From Sediminibacterium roseum (GTDB lineage Bacteria > Bacteroidota > Bacteroidia > Chitinophagales > Chitinophagaceae), in contig NZ_JAACJS010000015.1 of the NCBI RefSeq assembly GCF_009939005.1, positions 1,614,325 to 1,678,324 on the forward strand: a DNA stretch of 64,000 nt. The letters run 5' to 3'. The position numbers and the translations under genes are program-made. Numbering within the stretch: the first letter of the stretch is position 1; the number at the start of each line of letters is the position of its first letter. The notes beneath the pieces were generated by a model. The model was not told the DNA's origin and made no database searches. It saw only the letters and a list, made by a program, of their open reading frames with translations. Positions 17,790-27,065 of the stretch are shown here, one piece after another.

Positions 17790-17818
17790 GACCAAATTCG
17801 TATTTTGGTCCAAAATTA
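17790..17818 (-). promoter_or_regulatory. TetR operator overlapping -7 element
   Basis: GACCAAA, 7 bases, TTTGGTC (17790-17810) is a perfect inverted repeat. ATTTTGG-T-CCAAAAT (17802-17816) is a second, overlapping one. The minus strand also reads TAATTTTG (17811-17818), a -7 match. Located 8 bases from the tetR start: a classic autorepression arrangement. Confidence 0.75.
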
Positions 17819-17854
17819 GGTCAAAACAGATGCGTGGCCACTGTTTTAACAATT

Positions 17855-18925
17855 TTAACCGTTTTTGGTTGCAAATTCTTTCATCAGGTCGCAGAAGGCC
17901 TGCACGCTGCTGATCGGTAAGGCGTTGTACATGCTAACGCGAACGCCTCCGATGGTGCGGTAGCCTTTTACGCCAACCATTCCTTCTTTTTTACACAGAT
18001 CCAGGAACGGCGCTTCCAGTTGGGGGTCACTGAGAAAAAATACGGCGTTGGTCTGGCTGCGGTCTTCCTTCGCGATGCGTGATGTAAACACGGGCAAGCT
18101 ATCGATGGTATTATATAAGAGAGCTGATTTTGCATTGCTGCGTTGCTCCATTTCTTTCAATCCGCCTTCGGCGATGATCCAGCGAAGGGTTAACATGCTC
18201 ACGTATACGGCAAAAACCGGTGGTGTGTTCATCAACGAGCCCGCTTCAATGTGTTTGCGGTAGTCCATTATGGTTGGGATGCTGCGTTTGATGGTTCCCA
18301 GGATGTCTTTCTTTACCACCACCATGTTCACACCCGCTGCGCCCATGTTCTTTTGTGCGCCGGCATAGATAAGTGAGAATTTTTTAAAGTCGGCCGGCCT
18401 GCTGAAAATATCGCTGCTCATGTCGCCGATCAGTGGAACGGCAACTTCCGGGTATTGGTGCCATTGTGTTCCTTCCACTGTATTGTTCGTGGTGATGTGT
18501 AAATATTTTGCATCGGCAGGAACCGCAAAGTCCTTCTTTATATATGTATGCGACCTGTCTGATGTATCGGCCACTACATTCACGTTACCGAACAACGAAG
18601 CTTCCTTCGCTGCTTTCTTACCCCAGATGCCATTGTCGCAATAGGCCGCCGTTTCGTTGTTGTCCAGTAAATTCATCGGCACCTGCATGAACTGCGTGGT
18701 GGCGCCGCCGTGGAGGAAGAGCACCTCGTAGGCATCGTCGAGTTCCATTAATTTTTTTACCGAGCCGATGGCTTCCTGCAAAACATCCTGGAACAGCGGG
18801 GTGCGGTGGCCGATCTCGAGTACCGACAAACCCGTTCCATTAAAATCGATGATCGCGCGGGAAGCCTCTTCCATTACCGTTTTTGGCAGGATAGACGGGC
18901 CCGAATTGAAATTATGGACACTCAT
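17855..18925 (-). CDS. serC: phosphoserine aminotransferase
   Basis: 356 residues from ATG 18925 (the frame extends 30 codons further, but MSVHNFNSGPSILP is the family start). A PLP enzyme that converts 3-phosphohydroxypyruvate and glutamate to phosphoserine in serine synthesis, and can also act in pyridoxal phosphate synthesis. Family motifs: NFNSGP, HRTPLF, LFLHGGATTQF; PLP-binding Lys in YAGAQKNMGAAG; TIGGVRVSMYNA near the end. Full length. Standing alone, with no serA beside it. Confidence 0.95.
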   Translation of the reverse strand: MSVHNFNSGPSILPKTVMEEASRAIIDFNGTGLSVLEIGHRTPLFQDVLQEAIGSVKKLMELDDAYEVLFLHGGATTQFMQVPMNLLDNNETAAYCDNGIWGKKAAKEASLFGNVNVVADTSDRSHTYIKKDFAVPADAKYLHITTNNTVEGTQWHQYPEVAVPLIGDMSSDIFSRPADFKKFSLIYAGAQKNMGAAGVNMVVVKKDILGTIKRSIPTIMDYRKHIEAGSLMNTPPVFAVYVSMLTLRWIIAEGGLKEMEQRSNAKSALLYNTIDSLPVFTSRIAKEDRSQTNAVFFLSDPQLEAPFLDLCKKEGMVGVKGYRTIGGVRVSMYNALPISSVQAFCDLMKEFATKNG

Positions 18926-19000
18926 AAGATTGATTGAAGGCGCAAAGTAAGAGCATTTTGGTTTACAGATGCGCCGTTGATTTTTTAAACGGCCGAATTC

Positions 19001-19040
19001 GCTGTTAGCCGTCAAGCTATTGAGCGTTAGCTTTTAGGGT
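19001..19040. repeat. reiterated intergenic word, GCTNTTAGCC type
   Basis: The serC upstream gap repeats GCTGTTAGCC and GCGTTAGCTTTTAGG. Related words recur at 11148-11172 and 19783-19810. This is dispersed low-complexity spacer with no coding content. Confidence 0.5.
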
Positions 19041-19129
19041 TGACGATTGAGCGGGCGATTTATTTTACCAATAAAATCCATGGCAACTAAACCGGAAAAA
19101 AATCGGGATGATTTGCGGGGATGACAGGA

Positions 19130-19765
19130 TTATTCGCTCACGTCTGTTACACCGCCGGATACCGTGTACTTCATGGCTTCGGCGGCGCTGATGTTGTTGA
19201 GGGGTTTGATGCGGTCGCGGGGCACAATGTAAGTAATGCCCGAGATGGCGTAGGAATGTGGCACATATACCGTTACGTGTTCGGGCAGGCCGAACTCGTG
19301 TGCGTTGGGTTGCGTGATGAACCCGATGCGCCATACATCGGCAGAATCTACATTTACGAGAACGGGTTTGTCGAATTTCTTTTTGTTACCGGCAAAGGCC
19401 TCGAGAAAATCCTTTACAGAGGAGTAGATGAACTTGATGCCCGGTGTTCGCTCCAGCAGCGAATCGAGAACGGCTACGAGGCGGACACCCACAAATAAGG
19501 ACGACATCCATCCTACCAGCAATACAAGCGCGATCACAACAACAAAACCGAGCCCGGGAAAACGGCCCGTTGCGTCTTTCGACAGGTAATCGGGCGCTAC
19601 GGTATGAACAATGTTGGGAAGAATGCCATCTACAAAATTAAAAAGGCCCAACACAACCCAGATGGTGATCCCAATGGGCGCAAGCACGATCAAACCCTGG
19701 AAAAAATACTGGAGCAGTCTTTTCAGGTAGGCGCGTAGGGTCAATTTTGGTTTGAGCGGGTCCAT
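19130..19765 (-). CDS. DUF502 family membrane protein
   Basis: 211 residues. Two N-terminal membrane helices (about 18-40 and 68-90) carry the family blocks LIVLAPIGITIW and PGLGFVVVIALVLLVGW. A soluble domain follows with GIKFIYSSVKDFLEAF and VPHSYAISGITYIVP. DUF502 proteins are conserved inner-membrane proteins without an agreed function. A TATCTTTG box stands only 4 bases before the ATG. Confidence 0.88.
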   Translation of the reverse strand: MDPLKPKLTLRAYLKRLLQYFFQGLIVLAPIGITIWVVLGLFNFVDGILPNIVHTVAPDYLSKDATGRFPGLGFVVVIALVLLVGWMSSLFVGVRLVAVLDSLLERTPGIKFIYSSVKDFLEAFAGNKKKFDKPVLVNVDSADVWRIGFITQPNAHEFGLPEHVTVYVPHSYAISGITYIVPRDRIKPLNNISAAEAMKYTVSGGVTDVSE

Positions 19766-19769
19766 GGTG

Positions 19770-19777
19770 CAAAGATA
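19770..19777 (-). promoter_or_regulatory. TAnnTTTG -7 element, 4 bases from ATG
   Basis: On the minus strand TATCTTTG is followed by CACC and the ATG of the DUF502 gene. The predicted transcription start falls on or next to the start codon. Confidence 0.6.
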
Positions 19778-19971
19778 GCTTTTAGCCGTTACCTATTGGC
19801 AGTTGGCTTGTGTTTGGGCGGTTTATACAGGGTGAAAAGAAATTAATGGCCTGGCAGACAATATGAAAGTAACTCATTCGTCAACGATTGAAAACGTAAA
19901 AAGCCAAAAAATCACTCATCCGCCCTAAAAACCATTCAACACAAAAATATTACAAAAAAAACCATGGAAAC

Positions 19972-20002
19972 TTTGGTTACGAATAAAGTTTCCCTAGTTT
20001 TG
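19972..20002 (+). promoter_or_regulatory. complete Bacteroidota promoter of RND operon
   Basis: TTTG at 19972-19975, exactly 19 bases, then TAGTTTTG at 19995-20002: a perfect match to both boxes of the Bacteroidota consensus. It lies inside the longest possible reading frame of the tetR gene (ATG 19964), which means translation must start downstream, at 20012 or 20021. Confidence 0.8.
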
Positions 20003-20020
20003 CCGCCGATTATGAAAATT

Positions 20021-20644
20021 ATGGAACCACAGGAACGAATAGTGAGCAAGGCCCATGAGCTGTTTATGCGGTATGGCATACGGAGCGTGAGCATGGATGA
20101 GGTGGCCAATCATCTCGGCATGAGTAAAAAAACGATTTACCAGTTTTATGCGGATAAGGATGCATTGGTTGCGGATGTGATCAATATTGAAGTGAACGAA
20201 AAACAGGTAGAGTGTAAAATGCACCGCCAACGCAGCGAGAACGCCATTCACGAGATCTTCATGGCTACGGATATGCTGCTTGAACTGCTTACCCACATGA
20301 ACCCGGCGCTGATCTTTGACCTTGAAAAATACCATCCGGCCGCTTTTAAAAAATACAATGAACACAAAAATTCTTTTTTATATACCCTCATCAGGGAAAA
20401 CATTGATTGGGGGAAAAGGGAAGGTTTGTACCGCGACGAGGTGATGTCGGATGTAATGGCAAGATTCAGGCTGGCCTCGGTGTTCCTGATCTTTAACCCC
20501 GAGAACTTTCCGAATTCGAAGCATTCGACAAGCACATTGGTTTCGGAGATCACAGATAATTTTTTATACGGACTGGCCTCTGTTAAAGGCCAGAAATTGA
20601 TACAGAAATACAAGCAACAAAGACTAAAAACCACAACCCTATGA
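20021..20644 (+). CDS. TetR/AcrR regulator of RND operon
   Basis: About 207 residues from ATG 20021 (MEPQERIVSKAHELF). ATG 20012 is also possible, but ATG 19964 lies upstream of the promoter and is rejected. The helix-turn-helix is SMDEVANHLGMSKKTIYQFYADKDALV (about 24-50), and the C-terminal part is helical. It overlaps tolC by 4 bases (ATGA), so regulator and pump are one transcript. Autorepression with induction by pump substrates is the family norm; no clear palindrome was found in the promoter. Confidence 0.9.
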   Translation: MEPQERIVSKAHELFMRYGIRSVSMDEVANHLGMSKKTIYQFYADKDALVADVINIEVNEKQVECKMHRQRSENAIHEIFMATDMLLELLTHMNPALIFDLEKYHPAAFKKYNEHKNSFLYTLIRENIDWGKREGLYRDEVMSDVMARFRLASVFLIFNPENFPNSKHSTSTLVSEITDNFLYGLASVKGQKLIQKYKQQRLKTTTL

Positions 20645-21990
20645 AGAAAAAGCAATCAACACGAATAGCATCGCTGTTGTGCATGTTGCTGGTAACGCTT
20701 TCGGTTACCGCGCAGCAACGTACAACGCATGAGTTTACTATTCAGCAGGCTGTTGAGTATGCACATGCACACAATGTGCAGGTGAAGAATGCTTTGCTGG
20801 CGATAGAGAGCCAGAAGCAGACCAACCGTGAGATCACGGCACAGGCTTTACCGAATATTACGGGAAGCGCGAACTTGACAAAATACATAGACATCCCTAC
20901 CTCGCTCATCCCGGGTGAAGTGTTTGGCCAGCCGGCGGGAACCTATATCCCCGTTCAGTTTGGTACAAAATACAATTCTACTGCCAGCGTACAGCTGCAG
21001 CAGACCTTGTTCGACGGGCAGGTATTTGTGGGTTTGCAGGCCAGGAAAACTTCCATCGACTTTCAAACAAAAAATGCGGAAGTAACGGAAGAGGCCATCA
21101 AAACAAACATCTACAAGATCTATTACCAGCTGGTGGTGAGCAAAACGCAGATCGACCTGCTGGATGCAAACATTGCACGCCTTGAAAAACTGGAACACGA
21201 TGCAACAGAACTGTTCAAGAACGGTTTTGCAGAAAAACTGGACATCGACAAAGTATCCGTTCAGCTCGCCAACCTGCGTACTGAAAAATTGAAGGCGCAG
21301 AACAGCATCAGCATCGGCTATCTTGGCCTGAAAACACTGATCGGGATGCCGGTGAAGGATTCATTGGTACTGGTTGATAAAATAGACGAGCAGCAGATCA
21401 GGGAAGATTTTTCAAATGATACTGCCTATAATTATGCAGACAGGAAAGAGTTCCAGCTGTTATCGCTCAACAAAAAACTGAATGAGTTCAACATCAAACG
21501 TTACCAGTTGAGTTATATCCCAACTTTATCGCTCACAGGTAACTATGCAAAGAATGCACAGCGCAATACGTTTGATTTCTTTGCGAAAGGCGGGCAATGG
21601 TTCACCACATCGTTCATTGGTTTGAATTTATCGGTGCCCATCTTTGATGGTTTTGCGAGAAATGCACGCATCAAACGCTCGAGGATTGAGTTGAAGCAGA
21701 CGGAGAACCAGATCGATAACCTGAAACTTTCTATCGACAACGATGTGGAAGCGGCGAAGATCAGCTTCAAATCTGCAATGGCAACCATGGATTTCCAGAA
21801 GAAAAACATGCAGCTCGCCGAAACCGTATACAACCAGACCAAGAAGAAATTTGAAGCGGGTACGGGATCGAACACAGAGATCACCGCGGCGCAGACAGAC
21901 CTGGTAACGGCGCAGACCAATTACATCAATTCGTTGTACAGCGCCATTATCGCGAAAGTGGATTATTTAAAGGCCACCGGAAAATTATAA
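20641..21990 (+). CDS. TolC-family outer membrane efflux protein
   Basis: 449 residues with signal peptide (about 1-24, ending TAQQ). Two OEP repeats follow with the long coiled helices and strand pairs of TolC: QAVEYAHAHNVQVKNALLAIESQKQ begins the first, KKFEAGTGSNTEITAAQTDL marks the second. It forms the trimeric outer-membrane and periplasmic channel for the RND pump encoded two genes downstream. Start overlaps the tetR stop. Confidence 0.93.
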   Translation: MKKKQSTRIASLLCMLLVTLSVTAQQRTTHEFTIQQAVEYAHAHNVQVKNALLAIESQKQTNREITAQALPNITGSANLTKYIDIPTSLIPGEVFGQPAGTYIPVQFGTKYNSTASVQLQQTLFDGQVFVGLQARKTSIDFQTKNAEVTEEAIKTNIYKIYYQLVVSKTQIDLLDANIARLEKLEHDATELFKNGFAEKLDIDKVSVQLANLRTEKLKAQNSISIGYLGLKTLIGMPVKDSLVLVDKIDEQQIREDFSNDTAYNYADRKEFQLLSLNKKLNEFNIKRYQLSYIPTLSLTGNYAKNAQRNTFDFFAKGGQWFTTSFIGLNLSVPIFDGFARNARIKRSRIELKQTENQIDNLKLSIDNDVEAAKISFKSAMATMDFQKKNMQLAETVYNQTKKKFEAGTGSNTEITAAQTDLVTAQTNYINSLYSAIIAKVDYLKATGKL

Positions 21991-22023
21991 TCACCAAAAC
22001 AAAACACTCTTAAAACTCAGTAT

Positions 22024-23229
22024 ATGCAAAAGATCATAAACGTGCTTTTTATCGCGGCCACACTTACCCTCGCATCGTGCGGTAACAAGGGCGGAGATAA
22101 TTCACTCGCCGGTAAGAAAGCCGAACTGGAGAAACTGAAAAAAGAACAGGCTGCCAACGACGACAAGATCAAGGCGCTTGAAAAAGAGATCGCGAAGCTC
22201 GATACATCCGCGGTTAAAGAAGATGTGGCCAAACTCGTAGGCACAGAGCCCGTGGCGCTGCAGAACTTCTCGCACTACATCGACCTCCAGGGCCGTGTGG
22301 AAGCCGAAGACATTTCCTACATCTCACCACGCCTGGGCGGCGGACAGGTTCGCGCGGTATATGTGAAGAGAGGTGACTACGTGAAAAAAGGCCAGTTGCT
22401 TTTGAAACTGGACGATGCGATCGTAAAGCAACAGGTGGCGGCTTCTAAACAAAGCACAGAAACCATCAAAACACAATTGACACTTGCGAAGGATGTTTAC
22501 AACAGGAGAAACAATTTGTGGAAACAGGGTATCGGCACAGAGATCGAACTGATCACTGCAAGAACAAATGTTGAGTCGCTCGAAAAACAACTTGCTGCCG
22601 CCAACGAAAACATCAAGGTACAGCAGGAGCAGCAGAGCGGTGCAAATGTTTACAGCGATGTAGATGGTATTGCCGACGAAGTGAATGTAAGGGTGGGCGA
22701 AATGTTCACCGGTTTTTCAGGCAACCTGCCGCAGATCAAGATCGTGAATACAAGCAACCTGAAAGTGGTTACCGATATCCCTGAAAATTACAGCGGTAAA
22801 GTAAGACAGGGCTCAACGCTCATCGTAAACCTGCCGGATGTGAACAAAACCTTCAATTCAACCGTGAACATTTCAGGGAAAGTGATCGACCCGAACAGCC
22901 GTTCGTTCCGCGTAGAAGGAAAGCTTCCGAAAGATGCGGCGATCCGCCCGAACCAGATCGCTCAGGTGAAGATCCTTGACTACAATGCACCAAGCGCAAT
23001 CGCGGTACCGGTGAACACCGTTGCCACAGATGAGAAAGGCAAATACGTTTACGTAGCAGTGAACGAAGGCGGTAAAATGGTGGCACGCAAAAAACAGATC
23101 GTTGTGGGAGAATTGTACGGCGACAAGATCGAAGTGAAAAGCGGCCTCGCAGCAGGCGACCAGCTCATCAACGATGGTTACCAGAATATTTACGACGGCC
23201 AGTTGTTGAAGACAGACAATAAAAAATAA
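22024..23229 (+). CDS. RND periplasmic adaptor (membrane fusion lipoprotein)
   Basis: 401 residues. A lipoprotein signal has its lipobox Cys near residue 19 (LTLASCG), and a short charged coiled coil (about 30-60) follows. Then the usual order: barrel-sandwich half (VKRGDYVKKGQLLLKLDD), α-hairpin (about 135-190), second lipoyl half, and β-barrel/membrane-proximal domains (KVIDPNSRSFRVEGKL, SGLAAGDQLINDGYQNI). It connects the inner-membrane pump to TolC. 33 bases after tolC. Confidence 0.93.
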   Translation: MQKIINVLFIAATLTLASCGNKGGDNSLAGKKAELEKLKKEQAANDDKIKALEKEIAKLDTSAVKEDVAKLVGTEPVALQNFSHYIDLQGRVEAEDISYISPRLGGGQVRAVYVKRGDYVKKGQLLLKLDDAIVKQQVAASKQSTETIKTQLTLAKDVYNRRNNLWKQGIGTEIELITARTNVESLEKQLAAANENIKVQQEQQSGANVYSDVDGIADEVNVRVGEMFTGFSGNLPQIKIVNTSNLKVVTDIPENYSGKVRQGSTLIVNLPDVNKTFNSTVNISGKVIDPNSRSFRVEGKLPKDAAIRPNQIAQVKILDYNAPSAIAVPVNTVATDEKGKYVYVAVNEGGKMVARKKQIVVGELYGDKIEVKSGLAAGDQLINDGYQNIYDGQLLKTDNKK

Positions 23230-23231
23230 AT

Positions 23232-23340
23232 TAGTAATGAATGATTAGTAATTAGTAATTACGAGGTTCCTACATTTTCGCCAATTACTAACTGCTGATT
23301 CTTGATTATTAATTATCAATTACTAATTATTAATTAATCC
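23232..23340. repeat. TAATTA-type reiterated spacer
   Basis: The gap between adaptor and pump genes is a string of ATTAGTAATT / AATTATTAATT words containing several short inverted repeats. A very similar string fills 32893-33010, between tsf and rpsB. No coding content. Confidence 0.65.
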
Positions 23341-23342
23341 AT

Positions 23343-26300
23343 ATGCATCAATTCATAGAAGGCATAGCCAAAAAATTCAAACAGTTCAAGCCAACAAGCT
23401 GGGCTGTTGATAATAAGACGGCGATTTATATCATTACGATATTGATATCGTTGTACGGGCTTACCAAGTTCAATACGTTGCCAAAAGAGCAGTTCCCTGA
23501 TATCGTGGTGCCTACGATCAGTGTAAGCACCGTGTATTTCGGTACCTCTCCCAAAGACATGGAGAACCTTGTTACAAGGCCCATCGAAAAACAATTAAAA
23601 GGGATCAGCGGCGCGAAGGTGAACAAGATCCAGTCTACTTCACAACAGGATTTCTCATTGATCATCGTTGAGTTTGATACGGATGTAAAGACCGAAGTGG
23701 CCAAACAGAAAGTAAAGGACGCGCTCGATAAGGCGCAGACCGATCTTCCTACAGACCTGACCCAACTGCCCAATGTACAGGAATTCGATTTCAGCGAAAT
23801 GCCGATCATGTATGTGAACGTAAGCGGAGAATTTGACGGAATGACGCTGAAGCGATACGCAGATAAAATGCAGGACCGTTTTGAAGAACTCACCGAGGTG
23901 AACCGTGCAGATATTGTAGGTGCGCCGGAGAGAGAGATCCAGATCAACGTGGATCCGTTTAAAATGCAGGCCGCAAAATTATCGTTCACCGATATCTCCA
24001 ACGCCATCAGCTACGAGAACCGCGACATCAGCGGTGGCCTGGTCGAAGTGGGCGAAATGAAGAGAACGATCCGCGTAAAAGGGCAGTTCAATACTGCACT
24101 GGATATGCAGAACATCGTTGTAAGAAACCCGAATGGCGCGCCCATTTACCTGCGTGATATCGCAAACATCGTAGACACCGTTAAAGAAACAGAGAACTAT
24201 GCACGTCTCGATGGAAAGAATGTGGTTACCCTTAACATCGTAAAACGCAGTGGAGAGAACCTGATCGAAACTTCTGAGAAAGTACAGGCCATCATTGCAG
24301 ACATGAAAGAGAAAAAAGAACTGCCGCCAAACCTGAACGTGGTAATTACGGGCGACCAAAGCGTGCAGACCAAAACATCTTTCAACGACCTGGTAAATAC
24401 CATCATCATCGGTTTTATATTGGTATTGGTTGTATTGATGTTCTTCATGGGTGTTACCAACGCCTTCTTTGTGGCGCTGAGCGTACCGTTGAGCGTGTTT
24501 GTGGCGTTTATGTTCTTACCAATCGCAGATGGGATCGTGGGTACGCACGTAACCTTGAACTTCATCGTACTCTTCGCCTTGCTGTTTGGTTTGGGAATCA
24601 TCGTGGATGATGCGATCGTGGTGATCGAGAATACGCACCGTATCTATAACAATGGAAAAGTAAAAGTGCAGCGTGCAGCAAAAGAAGCGGCGGGCGAGGT
24701 CTTTGTCCCGGTATTGGTGGGAACATTAACCACACTCGCGCCGTTCTTCCCGTTGCTGTTGTGGAAGGGGTTGATCGGTAAGTTCATGATCTATCTCCCT
24801 ACCATGCTGATCCTTACCCTTGCAGCATCGTTGATCGTAGCGTTTATCATGAACCCCGTATTTGCCGTAAGCTTTATGCATCCGGAAGGAAGGGAATACG
24901 AAGAGAAGAAAAGCCTGATCTTCAAAAAGCCTTTGTTCTGGACGGTGATCGCATTCGGTTTGCTGTTGAACCTTGCAGGGTTTCATGGTTTGGGGAACTT
25001 CCTTTTAACGATGGCGCTGCTGATGATCCTGAACCGTTATGTGTTGCGTGGCATCATCCATGTGTTCCAGGAAAGGATTTTACCTGGACTGATGAACCGT
25101 TACGAAAAATTACTGCACTGGGTATTGAAAGGAAAAAGGCCGGCGCGTTTGATGCTGTGGCTGTTCCTCCTGTTCCCGATCTCGTTGATCATGCTCGTTG
25201 TGCGTAACAACCCGAAACCATTCTTCCCGAGCGGCGACCCGCATTTTGTATATGTGTACCTGAAAATGCCGATCGGTACAAAAACAGCAACAACAGATTC
25301 TGTAACAAGGGTACTGGAAGAACGCGTGCACAAGATCCTCGCAAAAGAAAAACCGGGCACACCAGGTTCTATTGTGGAGAGTGTGATCACGAACGTGGCG
25401 GTGAGCGCCAACAACCCAAGGGATAACAACAGGAGCACTCAAAGTAATTTAGGCAGGATACAGGTATCGTTCGTTGAATATGAAAAACGAAACGGTAAAT
25501 CAACAGCGCCGATCATGGAAGAGATCCGTTCGCAGATGAATGGCATTCCGGGTGCGGTGATAGAGGTTGGACAGGAAGATGGTGGCCCGCCAACAGATCC
25601 ACCGGTAAACATCGAGATCTCGGGCGATAATTTTGACGAGATTGCGAAAGTGGCGTATGACCTGCAGAACCACCTTGATACAAACCGCATTGCAGGTATC
25701 GATGGTTTGAAAATGGATGTTGATCTTCAGAACCCCGAGATCACCATCAACATCGATCGCGAACGTGCGCTGCGCGAAGGCATCAGCACTGCACAGATCG
25801 GTATGGAAATACGTTCCGCGGTGTTTGGTAAAGAAGCCAGCAAGCTGAAAGATGGTGAGGACGAATACAAGATCCAGATCCGCTACGACATGCTGCAACG
25901 CAACAACATCGCCGACCTGATGAACATGCGTTTGACCTTCCGCGACATGGCTACCATGGGCATCAAACAGGTTCCGCTGAATGCAGTGGCAACGGTTGAT
26001 TACACGAATACATCGGGCGGTATCAAACGCAAAAATGTAAAACGTACGATACAGATCCAGTCTGATGTAACCGACCCATCCCTGGTGGGGCCTGTGAATG
26101 CGGCGCTTGCCAGCAAGATCGCAGAATTCAAAACGAAAACGAAGATCCCTGCAGATGTTACCATCAAACAAACCGGTGAGAGCGAACAGCAGGCTGAAAC
26201 GATGAGCTTCCTCGGAACCTCGTTGATCACCGCTTTGCTGATCATCTTCCTGTTGCTCGTGTTGCAGTTCAACAGCCTCAGTAAACCGTTCATCGTGTTA

Positions 26301-26906
26301 ACGGAGATCTTCTTCTCCATCATCGGTGTATTCATCGGTTATGCAGTAACGGGTATGTCGATGGCGATGATCATGGTGGGCGTTGGTATCATCGGCCTTG
26401 CGGGTATCGTAATCAAAAACGGTATCCTCCTCATCGAATTCACGGATGAGTTGCGCGGTCGCGGTTACAGAACAAGGGCAGCGGCGATTGAAGCGGGTAA
26501 GATCCGTATCATCCCGGTAATGCTTACAGCACTGGCAACAATGCTTGGATTGTTACCGCTCGCAGTGGGTTTCAACATCAACTTCGTATCGTTGTTCCAG
26601 ACCGGCAACCCGCACATCTTCTTCGGTGGAGACAGCGTTGTGTTCTGGGGTCCATTGAGCTGGACGATCATCTTCGGATTGGTCTTCGCCTTCTTCTTAA
26701 CATTGGTGATGGTGCCAAGTATGTACCTCATCAGTGAACGACTGAGAAGGCCGATGGAGAAATTCTACGGAACCAAATACGTGGCGCTGTTAGGCTTCCT
26801 CGGGCCGTTCTTCTTCATCACCGTGGGCATCATGTATCTCGTGAGAGCCATACAGGGCAAGAAAGTTTGGCTGGGAAAAATGAAAGACAGCCCGGTAAGA
26901 AAATAG
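23343..26906 (+). CDS. RND efflux transporter, AcrB-type permease
   Basis: 1187 residues, longer than the usual 1,030-1,060. Proton-relay Asp pair in TM4 is present (GIIVDDAIVVIEN), with PTISVSTVYFGTSP near the N-terminus and IVIKNGILLIEF in the second half. Twelve core helices are expected. The extra length lies in an added hydrophobic stretch near residues 530-620, between the two halves, and in a C-terminal helix after residue 1150. The trimer exports hydrophobic substrates using the proton gradient. Substrate unknown. Last gene of the operon, followed by a strong terminator. Confidence 0.93.
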   Translation: MHQFIEGIAKKFKQFKPTSWAVDNKTAIYIITILISLYGLTKFNTLPKEQFPDIVVPTISVSTVYFGTSPKDMENLVTRPIEKQLKGISGAKVNKIQSTSQQDFSLIIVEFDTDVKTEVAKQKVKDALDKAQTDLPTDLTQLPNVQEFDFSEMPIMYVNVSGEFDGMTLKRYADKMQDRFEELTEVNRADIVGAPEREIQINVDPFKMQAAKLSFTDISNAISYENRDISGGLVEVGEMKRTIRVKGQFNTALDMQNIVVRNPNGAPIYLRDIANIVDTVKETENYARLDGKNVVTLNIVKRSGENLIETSEKVQAIIADMKEKKELPPNLNVVITGDQSVQTKTSFNDLVNTIIIGFILVLVVLMFFMGVTNAFFVALSVPLSVFVAFMFLPIADGIVGTHVTLNFIVLFALLFGLGIIVDDAIVVIENTHRIYNNGKVKVQRAAKEAAGEVFVPVLVGTLTTLAPFFPLLLWKGLIGKFMIYLPTMLILTLAASLIVAFIMNPVFAVSFMHPEGREYEEKKSLIFKKPLFWTVIAFGLLLNLAGFHGLGNFLLTMALLMILNRYVLRGIIHVFQERILPGLMNRYEKLLHWVLKGKRPARLMLWLFLLFPISLIMLVVRNNPKPFFPSGDPHFVYVYLKMPIGTKTATTDSVTRVLEERVHKILAKEKPGTPGSIVESVITNVAVSANNPRDNNRSTQSNLGRIQVSFVEYEKRNGKSTAPIMEEIRSQMNGIPGAVIEVGQEDGGPPTDPPVNIEISGDNFDEIAKVAYDLQNHLDTNRIAGIDGLKMDVDLQNPEITINIDRERALREGISTAQIGMEIRSAVFGKEASKLKDGEDEYKIQIRYDMLQRNNIADLMNMRLTFRDMATMGIKQVPLNAVATVDYTNTSGGIKRKNVKRTIQIQSDVTDPSLVGPVNAALASKIAEFKTKTKIPADVTIKQTGESEQQAETMSFLGTSLITALLIIFLLLVLQFNSLSKPFIVLTEIFFSIIGVFIGYAVTGMSMAMIMVGVGIIGLAGIVIKNGILLIEFTDELRGRGYRTRAAAIEAGKIRIIPVMLTALATMLGLLPLAVGFNINFVSLFQTGNPHIFFGGDSVVFWGPLSWTIIFGLVFAFFLTLVMVPSMYLISERLRRPMEKFYGTKYVALLGFLGPFFFITVGIMYLVRAIQGKKVWLGKMKDSPVRK

Positions 26907-26936
26907 ACAGTTGAATTTTGGGTTTTATATTTCAGG

Positions 26937-26966
26937 GCCGCCCCGTTTTGTGGGGCGGCTTTTTTT
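26937..26966 (+). terminator. intrinsic terminator of RND operon
   Basis: GCCGCCCC (26937-26944), 7-base loop, GGGGCGGC (26952-26959), then seven T. Perfect 8-bp GC-rich stem. Confidence 0.9.
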
Positions 26967-26967
26967 G

Positions 26968-27057
26968 TTGCCACAGATTACACGGATTTACACGGAAAGG
27001 AAAACACTGAGTATTTATACCGCCCCTCTCTGTGAAAATCTGTGTAATCTGTGGCAA
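26968..27057. repeat. inverted repeat upstream of GxxExxY gene
   Basis: The left arm starts at 26968 (TTGCCACAGATTACAC) and the right arm ends at 27057 with its complement (GTGTAATCTGTGGCAA). Arms are about 28 bases with three mismatches, around a loop of about 33 bases. The right arm ends 8 bases before the ATG of the GxxExxY gene. Words of this type (CACAGATTACAC) often accompany GxxExxY genes in my recollection. Confidence 0.8.
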
Positions 27058-27065
27058 TTAAAAAA

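Noticed and set aside
22024..26906. Efflux operon as a transferred resistance island
   Set aside because: Base composition and codon style match the neighbours, and there are no integrase, transposase or flanking direct repeats.
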